Assembly: GCA_014239005.1 (NCBI GenBank)
Contig: JABAAA010000031.1
Location: 5,334-10,949 of the forward strand
Source: Alphaproteobacteria bacterium
Lineage (GTDB): Bacteria > Pseudomonadota > Alphaproteobacteria > JABAAW01
Direction: 5' to 3'
Length of the DNA: 5,616 nucleotides
Shown here: piece after piece, positions 1 through 4,732 of the stretch
Layout: every line of letters starts with the position of its first letter
How positions within the stretch are numbered: position 1 is the first letter of the stretch
Program-made: the position numbers and the translations under genes
Notes under the pieces: generated by a model
What the model was told of the DNA's origin: nothing
Seen by the model: only the letters and a program-made list of their open reading frames with translations
Database searches by the model: none

Positions 1-466
1 TGATCTTTGTGAGCGAGCGCCACATCTCTTCGGCACTGCCATCGAACAGCCTGCCGCATCCCAACGCGAAGAGAACATCGCCGCAAAAAAGCGCTTCCAG
101 CGCAGGAACATACAACGACACATGCCCTCTCGCGTGCCCCGGCGTGTCGAGCACTTGTATCGACATGCCCAACACCTCTTCGCTCGTCCCTTCCGAAAGC
201 GTCTTGTGCAAGGACTTCACCGCGTCGCGCGGCGCTAAAACTTCTGCCCCTGTTTTCTCGCTGAGCTCTGCGACGCCGCCGACATGATCGAAGTGGTAGT
301 GCGTAATCAAAATATGCGTCAGCTTGAGCCCTCTTTGCGACAGATATTTCTCGATCGGCGCGCTTTCGCCCGGGTCGACGACGAAGGCTTCTTTTTGCGC
401 GTTCTCGAACACCCACGCGAAGTTGTCGGTTAGGCAAGGGATGGGGAAAAGTGACGGCGCGTCCAT
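1..466 (-). CDS. gloB: Hydroxyacylglutathione hydrolase-like (glyoxalase II) metallo-beta-lactamase-fold protein, C-terminus cut by window edge
   Basis: The gene starts at ATG 466-464 and runs off the left edge; 155 residues are present of a family that is usually about 250 long. Glyoxalase II hydrolyses S-lactoylglutathione to lactate and glutathione, the last step of methylglyoxal detoxification in the cytoplasm. The N-terminus (IPCLTDNFAWVF, residues 9-20, then VVDPGE at 29-34) matches the GloB opening. The metal-binding motif THYHFDHVGG lies at 55-64 (H56, H58, D60, H61). A second ligand region TPGHARGH is at 108-115 (H111), and CGDVLFALGCGRLFDG at 128-143 supplies the bridging Asp130 and the GCGRLF signature typical of GloB rather than of generic beta-lactamase-fold hydrolases. 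The C-terminal glutathione-binding domain lies outside the window, so substrate choice cannot be confirmed. It follows the glycosylase gene after 92 bases on the same strand, and no strong Shine-Dalgarno is seen. Confidence 0.88.
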   Translation of the reverse strand, partial: MDAPSLFPIPCLTDNFAWVFENAQKEAFVVDPGESAPIEKYLSQRGLKLTHILITHYHFDHVGGVAELSEKTGAEVLAPRDAVKSLHKTLSEGTSEEVLGMSIQVLDTPGHARGHVSLYVPALEALFCGDVLFALGCGRLFDGSAEEMWRSLTKI

Positions 467-558
467 CGTTCTTTTGTAGCATGCTTGAGGGGGACGACAT
501 GAGGATTTTTTGGGAGTACGCGCTGTCGATTGCGAGACAAGAGTCTCCTCGTCTTGCC
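467..558 (-). other. Spacer between the glycosylase and gloB-like genes, with small hairpin potential
   Basis: This 92-base gap has no gene that I can support. Near its upstream end, GAGAC (534-538) and GTCTC (543-547) form a 5-bp stem with a 4-base loop. A competing 8-bp stem with one G-U pair (535-542 with 552-559) reaches into the glycosylase stop codon. Neither is followed by a U-tract on the minus strand, so a rho-independent terminator is not supported and read-through into the gloB-like gene is likely. This is a visual call only. Confidence 0.3.
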
Positions 559-1200
559 TTACAAAAGAGCGAGCGTTTTCGCCCTCCGCACGACACGCTC
601 GAAGGTGGCAGGCGACAAAATTCCTCGCGAAGTGTTGCGCCGCGAACAATGGTAGGAATCAACGATCACCGCCCCGTCCACTCGATACTCGCCAGCATGG
701 CGAAAAGGAAAGGCAGAATAGGGCTTGAGCGCGAAAAAATCGAGCAAGGCGCGATGCGCAACCCCGCCCAGCGCAAGAAAAACTCGCGCCTGCAAGCGTT
801 CGAGCTCGGCGTGGAAGAAGGAACGGCAGGCTGCAATCTCCTCGCGCAAGGGCTTGTTTTCAGGAGGCACGCAACGCAACACATTGACGATGCGACAACT
901 CGCAAGCGTCAACCCGTCGTCCTTCTCGCGGCGATAGCACCCGTGCGCGAGCCCAAGCTTGTGCAAGGTGGCGTACAGCAGATCGCCCGCCGCATCGCCG
1001 GTGAAAGGTCTGCCCGTTCGGTTCGCTCCCGAAAGTCCCGGCGCCAAGCCGATCACCGCGAGCGCCGCGCGCTGTGCGCCGAAGGAAGGAACGGGCGCGT
1101 TGTGCCAATCAGGAAAACGCCGACGGTTTTCCTGACGAAAGCCCTTCAGGCGCGGGCAGAGGTCGCAATCGCGCGAAGGCTCAGGGAACGCGCTGCTCAT
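559..1200 (-). CDS. Family 5 uracil-DNA glycosylase (UdgB type) with 4Fe-4S cluster ligands
   Basis: The protein has 213 residues, a normal length for this family. These enzymes excise uracil and other deaminated bases from DNA as the first step of base excision repair. The decisive motif is GLAPGLSGANRTGRPFTGD at 51-69, the family 5 version of motif A, in which the usual catalytic Asp/Asn of motif A is absent; D69 sits where family 5 enzymes carry a conserved Asp. Four cysteines suit the iron-sulfur cluster: C12 and C15 (CDLC), C110 (NVLRCVPPENKP) and C125. Motif B is SYHCSRRNTSRG at 182-193, with His184 conserved and an unusual Cys185. ATG 1200-1198 is the only good start, because an in-frame TAG lies at 1230-1228. 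No Shine-Dalgarno is visible and the leader is repetitive. It lies 88 bases downstream of the NYN nuclease gene on the same strand and is probably cotranscribed with it. Confidence 0.9.
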   Translation of the reverse strand: MSSAFPEPSRDCDLCPRLKGFRQENRRRFPDWHNAPVPSFGAQRAALAVIGLAPGLSGANRTGRPFTGDAAGDLLYATLHKLGLAHGCYRREKDDGLTLASCRIVNVLRCVPPENKPLREEIAACRSFFHAELERLQARVFLALGGVAHRALLDFFALKPYSAFPFRHAGEYRVDGAVIVDSYHCSRRNTSRGILSPATFERVVRRAKTLALL

Positions 1201-1201
1201 C

Positions 1202-1265
1202 GGCTGCTTGAGCTGGCTCGGCTTGAGCTAGCTTGGCTTGAGCGGGCTTGAGCGGGTTGGGCTCG
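1202..1265. repeat. Decayed 5/10/15-bp tandem repeat built on GCTTGAGC, in the glycosylase leader
   Basis: GCTTGAGC occurs exactly at 1206-1213, 1221-1228, 1236-1243 and 1246-1253, at intervals of 15, 15 and 10 bases. The bases between also fall in a 5-base register (variants of CTTGA and GCNGG), so the stretch looks like an old microsatellite with substitutions. The last two units are an exact 10-bp tandem (GGCTTGAGCG twice). On the minus strand it fills most of the 88-base spacer just upstream of the glycosylase ATG and would be transcribed in its leader. Plus-strand reading frames through it are shadows. Confidence 0.8.
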
Positions 1266-1288
1266 CGGTGGAGTGGCTTGGATTGTTG

Positions 1289-1891
1289 CTAGGGGTGGTG
1301 GTGCTCGCGCGGTGGTCCTTCGTGTGGATCGCGCGTGATGAGGGCTCGCAAATCGTCCAAGTCGTAGAACTCGTCGACCTGTCGTCTGAGGTCGTCGGAG
1401 ACCATCGGCGGCGAGGTTTTCAACGTGCTGATCGCGGTGACGCGCACTCCCTGTTGCTGGACAACTTGCACAAGCCTGCGAAAATCGCCGTCGCCCGACA
1501 GCAGGACGATGTGATCGACCGAAGGGGCGATGCGCATCATGTCGATGGCGAGTTCCATGTCCATGTTGCCTTTCAGTTTGCGGCGCCCGTGCATGTCGGT
1601 GTATTCTTTGGTGGGCTTGGTGATCACGCTGTAGCCGTTGTAATCCAGCCAGTCGACCAAGGGACGCAGCGGCGAGAACTTTTCTTCGGTGTTCTCTTCA
1701 AAAATCGCCGTGTAGTAGTAGGCGCGAATCAGACGACCGCGAGCGCGGAAAAAGGCGAGCAGCTTGCCGTAGTCGATTTCGAAGCCTAGCGTGCGCACCG
1801 AGGCGTAGAGGTTCGCGCCGTCGATGAACACCGCAAGGCGTTCCGATTCAACAAAGCGGTTGGTGAACGAAGACGATGTAGGAGGACTCAT
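1289..1891 (-). CDS. NYN-domain (LabA/DUF88 family) predicted RNase
   Basis: The protein has 200 residues, nearly all one NYN domain, a PIN-like fold that in characterised relatives cuts RNA with metal ions. The acidic signature is complete: FIDGANLY at 22-29 (D24), KGNMDMELAIDMM at 107-119 (D111, D117) and LSGDGDFRRLV at 131-141 (D134, D136). The segment after it (TSPPMVSDDLRRQVDEFYDL) matches the form seen in alphaproteobacterial members. The C-terminus ends in a short His-rich tail (EHHHP), and the N-terminal 18 residues are Ser/Thr-rich and probably flexible. ATG 1891-1889 is fixed by a good Shine-Dalgarno (AAGGAG, 1904-1899) seven bases upstream. It is the first gene of the left minus-strand block and diverges from the TrcR-like gene. 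The RNA target is unknown; RNase activity is inferred from the family. Confidence 0.9.
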   Translation of the reverse strand: MSPPTSSSFTNRFVESERLAVFIDGANLYASVRTLGFEIDYGKLLAFFRARGRLIRAYYYTAIFEENTEEKFSPLRPLVDWLDYNGYSVITKPTKEYTDMHGRRKLKGNMDMELAIDMMRIAPSVDHIVLLSGDGDFRRLVQVVQQQGVRVTAISTLKTSPPMVSDDLRRQVDEFYDLDDLRALITRDPHEGPPREHHHP

Positions 1892-1898
1892 ATTTTTT

Positions 1899-1904
1899 CT
1901 CCTT
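1899..1904 (-). promoter_or_regulatory. Shine-Dalgarno of the NYN nuclease gene
   Basis: AAGGAG on the minus strand with a 7-base spacer to ATG 1891-1889. It decides the start of the NYN gene and is one of the two clear ribosome binding sites in the window. Confidence 0.8.
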
Positions 1905-1975
1905 AGGAATTTTTGTCTATGGATACAAGGTGATTGGTGCTATCGTAGAACAAGATTCGTCGCTTGTGTGTTTTT

Positions 1976-2007
1976 TGTCGATTTACAAATTTTCTCCGAT
2001 GTCGATT
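1976..2007. repeat. Paired direct repeats TGTCGATT in the divergent intergenic region
   Basis: TGTCGATT occurs at 1976-1983 and again at 2000-2007, 24 bases apart start to start, just upstream of the TrcR-like gene and within the candidate promoter of the NYN gene. The second copy runs into a GATTC site. The pair could be two half-sites on nearby helical turns for a DNA-binding protein, possibly the TrcR-like protein itself. That role is inference from position only. The rest of the 140-base gap (1892-2031) holds no gene. Confidence 0.4.
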
Positions 2008-2010
2008 CAA
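1982..2010 (-). promoter_or_regulatory. Weak candidate sigma-70-type promoter for the NYN gene
   Basis: On the minus strand TTGAAT (2010-2005) and TGTAAA (1987-1982) are separated by exactly 17 bases. Each matches four of six consensus positions. Transcription would start near 1975, leaving a leader of about 84 bases. A GATTC site (2004-2008) overlaps the -35 element. This was found by eye in an AT-rich region and could be chance. Confidence 0.3.
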
Positions 2011-2031
2011 ACCTATTCTACTCCCTGATCC

Positions 2032-2661
2032 ATGGCAAATCCCGAAACTCCTGCGAAGGCTCAAGGCAAAACTTCGCCGCTGATGCCGAAGGCGACGGCG
2101 GTGTGGCTGATCGACAACACGGCGCTGACCTTCGCGCAGATCGCCGAGTTCTGTGCGCTCCATCCTTTGGAGGTGCAGTCGATCGCCGACGGAGAGACCG
2201 TCGTCGGCATCACAGGCGTCGATCCCGTGCGCAACCGTCAGATCACGCAGCAGGAGCTGGAACGTTGCATCGACGATCCGAACGCGCGGCTGCAACTCAT
2301 GGAGACCGCTCTGCCCGTGCCTCAAAAGCGGGTGCAAGGACCGCGATACACGCCGCTGGTCAAGCGGGTTGCCAAGCCCGATGCAATTTTGTGGTGTTTG
2401 AAAAGCTATCCCGATCTACAAGACGCGCAGATCATCCGACTCATCGGCACGACTAAGACGATGATCAACACCATCCGCACGCGCTCGCACTGGAACATGC
2501 GCAACTTGCAACCACGCAATCCCGCCGATTTTGGACTTTGCACCTACAGCGAGTTGCAGCGTGCCGTAGAGCAGGCGGAGCGCACAAAAAAACGCGAACG
2601 CGAAGAGCAAGCGCGTAAAGAAAAGGCGAAGGCGGCGAGAACCCTTGCTGCCGAAGGCTGA
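2032..2661 (+). CDS. trcR: DUF1013 / TrcR-type transcriptional regulator
   Basis: The protein has 209 residues. It matches the alphaproteobacterial DUF1013 family, which public annotation names cell cycle transcriptional regulator TrcR. Family blocks seen are LMPKATAVWLIDNTALTF at 17-34, FCALHPLEVQSIADGE at 40-55, RVQGPRYTPLVKR at 100-112, DAILWCLKSYPDLQDAQI at 117-134 and IGTTKTMINTIRTRSHWN at 138-155. Two helix-turn-helix-like segments can be read, at about 33-53 and 131-151; the second is the likelier DNA-binding one. The tail from about 174 to 203 is a highly charged Lys/Arg/Glu/Ala helix, possibly coiled coil. ATG 2032 is the first usable start, since TGA lies in frame at 2026-2028. No Shine-Dalgarno is visible, so initiation may be leaderless or weak. 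Its 3' end overlaps the HAD gene by 17 bases. Targets cannot be read from the window. Confidence 0.88.
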   Translation: MANPETPAKAQGKTSPLMPKATAVWLIDNTALTFAQIAEFCALHPLEVQSIADGETVVGITGVDPVRNRQITQQELERCIDDPNARLQLMETALPVPQKRVQGPRYTPLVKRVAKPDAILWCLKSYPDLQDAQIIRLIGTTKTMINTIRTRSHWNMRNLQPRNPADFGLCTYSELQRAVEQAERTKKREREEQARKEKAKAARTLAAEG

Positions 2662-3481
2662 TTCCAAGACGGCGGCGGGCGATCGTGCTGCGGCGCGTTC
2701 GCTTGTCGGTCGCGGGTCTTCTGCGAGCGAAGGGAAAGGCTTATTAGATGGGTTAGGTACTGGCGCGCTTCAGGGCATCGGGGAGGGCATCGGGGGGGAG
2801 ATCGAGGAAAGCATCAAAGCCCGTATCAAAACAAGCATTAAAGCTTGGGCCTTCGATTTGGACAACACGCTTTACCCGCATCATTGCGATCTTTTTGCGC
2901 AGATCGATCGACGCATGGGCGGGTTTATTGCAGAGAAGTTGGCGTTGCCTGCAAACGAGGCGCGTCTGTTGCAGAAAGAGTTGTTGCGTGATTACGCCAC
3001 GACGTTGCAGGGCTTGGCGAGTCGTTACGGGATCGACGCGCGTGAGTTCTTGTCGTTCGTTCATGACATCGACTATGGGTGTGTTCCTGTCAATCCTCGC
3101 TTGGCGGGAATGCTGGAGCATTTGGCGGGTTGCAAGGTTGTGTTTACGAACGCAACGAAGAGTCATGCAGAACGTGTGTTGGAGCGTCTGGGAGTTCCTT
3201 GTTCGTGTTTCGATCATTTCTTGGATATTGCAGCGATGGGCTATCAACCGAAGCCGCATCGCTCTTGTTACGAGGCGTTGTTGGAACGTTGTCGGGTGAA
3301 AGATGCCAGCGAGGTCGTGATGTTGGACGATTTGCCGTCGAATTTGAAGACGGCGCACGAGATGGGAATGGTGACGGTGTTGGTGGACACGCCCTCGCGT
3401 TTTGCCCGATTGGCAGGGGACGAGCGCTATGTCGATTTTGTGGTCGGGGATGTGGAGAGCTTTTTGGAGAACTTCGTGTGA
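2645..3481 (+). CDS. HAD-family phosphatase, pyrimidine 5'-nucleotidase type, with a repetitive N-terminal extension
   Basis: From TTG 2645 the protein has 278 residues; the HAD core is about 68-278, a normal size for the SDT1-like pyrimidine 5'-nucleotidase group, which dephosphorylates nucleoside monophosphates. All four HAD motifs are present: FDLDNTLYP at 70-78 (nucleophile D71, acid D73), VFTNAT at 166-171 (T168), KPHRSCYEALL from K203, and VVMLDDLPSNL at 224-234 (D228, D229). The cap helices lie between motifs I and II. The start is odd: between the in-frame stop at 2567-2569 and motif I there is no ATG or GTG, only TTG at 2645 inside the end of trcR, with a weak GGCGAG about six bases before it. 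Residues 1-67 are Ala/Gly/Ser-rich and end in a tetrapeptide repeat that abuts the first core strand. Coupling to trcR is likely. The exact substrate is not shown by the sequence, and an even rarer start codon nearer the core cannot be excluded. Confidence 0.85.
   Translation: MLPKADSKTAAGDRAAARSLVGRGSSASEGKGLLDGLGTGALQGIGEGIGGEIEESIKARIKTSIKAWAFDLDNTLYPHHCDLFAQIDRRMGGFIAEKLALPANEARLLQKELLRDYATTLQGLASRYGIDAREFLSFVHDIDYGCVPVNPRLAGMLEHLAGCKVVFTNATKSHAERVLERLGVPCSCFDHFLDIAAMGYQPKPHRSCYEALLERCRVKDASEVVMLDDLPSNLKTAHEMGMVTVLVDTPSRFARLAGDERYVDFVVGDVESFLENFV
2750..2845 (+). repeat. In-frame 12-bp tandem repeat encoding a tetrapeptide array (X-I-X-X)
   Basis: Six consecutive 12-bp units from 2774 to 2845 encode GIGE, GIGG, EIEE, SIKA, RIKT and SIKA, each with ATC or ATT as its second codon. 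The first two DNA units are nearly identical (GGCATCGGGG shared). Two weaker units before them (2750-2773, GLGT and GALQ) keep the register, with Leu or Ala in place of Ile. The array ends exactly where the HAD fold begins (WAFDLD). It looks like a partly decayed minisatellite that is translated as the N-terminal extension of the HAD protein. Confidence 0.8.
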
Positions 3482-3488
3482 CAAATGG

Positions 3489-3519
3489 GAGGAGGGCGTG
3501 AGCGCAAGACGCCTTTCTC
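3489..3519. terminator. Hairpin between convergent HAD and maf genes, possible terminator without U-tract
   Basis: On the plus strand 3489-3499 pairs with 3509-3519 as an 11-bp stem with two G-U pairs and a 9-base loop (GAGCGCAAG). It fills most of the 40-base gap after the HAD stop and ends just before the maf stop. No run of T follows on either strand. The two G-U pairs become A-C mismatches on the minus strand, so the fold favours plus-strand RNA and the end of the trcR-HAD transcript. Confidence 0.4.
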
Positions 3520-3521
3520 AT

Positions 3522-4175
3522 CTACAACACGCCGTAAGACAAGAGCAACTGCCTCGTTTCGAACAACGGCAAGCCCGCCACCCCGCTATGCGATCCGTTC
3601 ATCCTCCGCACAAACCCCTCTCCCATTCCCTGAATCCGATAGCCCCCTGCTGCCCCTCGCCATTCTTCCGAATCGAGATAATCCTCAACCTCCCGCTCTG
3701 TCAACCGCTTGAACGCAACATGCGTCAACGACAGACGAATGTGGCTGCGACGATCGTTACAAACCGCAACGCCCGTCCATACCCGATGCCGCCTGCCACT
3801 GAGCTTTTGTAAAAACGCACAGGCCTCTTCCCGATCGCTCGGCTTGCCCAACACACGCCTTGCGCACACCGCGATTGTATCGGCAGCAAGCAAACACAGC
3901 CCGTCCGAAAGAAGAACGCCTTCCTCCGCCAGCTGCCGTCGAGCCTCCTCCGCCTTGCTGCGCGCCAACCGCGCGACGAGCAAACGCGGCGATTCTTTTC
4001 CCGATCCTTTGCTTGCTACCAAGGGTTGCTCGTCGATGCGAACAACCTTGATCTTCTGCGGACGCACGCCCAAACGCTCCAACAAGGCAAGACGTTGCTT
4101 TGAGGCAGAAGCCAACACAAGCCCCGTCCTCTCGCCTTGTAAGTCAGGGCAAGCCTTGCGTTGCGAATGCGTCAC
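3522..4175 (-). CDS. maf: Maf-family nucleoside triphosphate pyrophosphatase
   Basis: The protein has 217 residues. Maf enzymes hydrolyse non-canonical or excess NTPs/dNTPs to monophosphates and pyrophosphate, cleaning the nucleotide pool. Family motifs in order: LASASKQR at 21-28 (the substrate loop, more often LASxSPRR), LAADTIAV at 96-103 with catalytic D99, GKP at 110-112, HRVWTGVAV at 130-138, GGYRIQG at 177-183 and GSHSGVAGLPLFET at 194-207. The last motif resembles the YhdE-type dTTP/UTP group more than the YceF type; substrate is inferred. The chosen start is GTG 4175-4173, overlapping the UPF0262 stop as GTGA; a GAGG (4181-4178) sits only two bases away, which is close. It leaves an 18-residue lead before the first strand. 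A GTG at residue 20 has a purine-rich lead but would remove part of that strand. It is the last gene of the right block. Confidence 0.9.
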   Translation of the reverse strand: MTHSQRKACPDLQGERTGLVLASASKQRLALLERLGVRPQKIKVVRIDEQPLVASKGSGKESPRLLVARLARSKAEEARRQLAEEGVLLSDGLCLLAADTIAVCARRVLGKPSDREEACAFLQKLSGRRHRVWTGVAVCNDRRSHIRLSLTHVAFKRLTEREVEDYLDSEEWRGAAGGYRIQGMGEGFVRRMNGSHSGVAGLPLFETRQLLLSYGVL

Positions 4176-4732
4176 AGCCTCAAGTACAGCATGGCGATCA
4201 GCATAAACAGACGACGCGCGCTCGCATGGTCAGTCTCGATCTTGTCCGCAAGATGCTCCACCAACAACAGCGCACCCTCGTCGTGCAAACCCCGCCGCGC
4301 CGCATCGATCGTCTCGATCGTCGAGGGCGAATGCTTCTTAACCGCATCGTAGTAACTTTCGCAGATCTGAAAATAATCGCGCACGATCTTGCGAAAAGGC
4401 GCAAGCAAAAGAAAAACACATCCTTGCTCATCGCCGTCGCTGCCGGAAATCTCGAAAACAAGACGACGATCCTGAACACGCAGATGCAAGCGAAAAGGTC
4501 CAGACCAAGTCCTACGCTTGCATCCCTCGTTCTCCGCCGCGCATTTGCCGCAAGGACGGAACACATTCTGCGCGATCAAATCGTGAATCGCAATCGCACG
4601 CTCACGCTCCACAGCAGCACTACGTTGCCCGATCGTCTGCTCGTCCAAGGTGAGCCCAACGATGCGATCCTTGGCAGAAACAACCTCGCAAGAATTCTCA
4701 CCAGAATTCTCACCAGACTTTTCGGGGGTCAC
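4172..4732 (-). CDS. UPF0262 family protein, extended N-terminus and Cys-rich insert
   Basis: The protein has 186 residues from GTG 4732-4730; members are usually nearer 160. The function of the family is unknown. It is an alphaproteobacterial family repeatedly found right after hisD, as here. Family blocks are IVGLTLDEQTIGQ at 24-36, ERERAIAIHDLIAQNVF at 42-58, FRLHLRVQDRRLVFEI at 80-95, LAPFRKIVRDYFQICESYYD at 110-129 and the C-terminal ARRGLHDEGALLLVEHLADK (145-164) with ARRLFMLI (172-179). Two things are odd. Residues 6-14 are a duplicated SGEN stretch. Residues 61-71 carry CGKCAAENEGC, a CxxC plus a third Cys, where I recall relatives having a shorter linker. The start is supported by GGAGG six bases upstream and a 4-base GTGA overlap with the hisD stop. 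A longer frame upstream, to about 4990, is hisD antiregister and is not part of the gene. Confidence 0.87.
   Translation of the reverse strand: MTPEKSGENSGENSCEVVSAKDRIVGLTLDEQTIGQRSAAVERERAIAIHDLIAQNVFRPCGKCAAENEGCKRRTWSGPFRLHLRVQDRRLVFEISGSDGDEQGCVFLLLAPFRKIVRDYFQICESYYDAVKKHSPSTIETIDAARRGLHDEGALLLVEHLADKIETDHASARRLFMLIAMLYLRL
4691..4717. repeat. Perfect 12-bp tandem duplication in the UPF0262 N-terminus
   Basis: AGAATTCTCACC is repeated exactly at 4691-4702 and 4703-4714, and three further bases continue the period. It is in frame and encodes SGEN twice on the minus strand. Each unit contains the palindrome AGAATTCT. The absence of any mismatch suggests a recent slippage event. Confidence 0.9.

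Noticed and set aside
501..516. T-rich run GGATTTTTTGGG as a terminator tail on the plus strand
   Set aside because: No plus-strand gene ends before it and no stable stem precedes it directly.
451..1251. 266-residue plus-strand open frame opposite the glycosylase
   Set aside because: It is antisense to a gene with complete family 5 UDG motifs, is rich in Arg/Ala/Glu as expected of a GC-rich shadow frame, and has no recognisable domain.
1238..1789. 183-residue plus-strand frame opposite the NYN gene
   Set aside because: It lies wholly against the NYN coding sequence and its Val/His/Asp-rich composition is the complement of that gene's codons; no family recognised.
2753..3484. 243-residue minus-strand frame opposite the HAD gene
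   Set aside because: The plus-strand frame carries all four HAD motifs; the antisense product has no coherent motif and starts within the HAD stop region.
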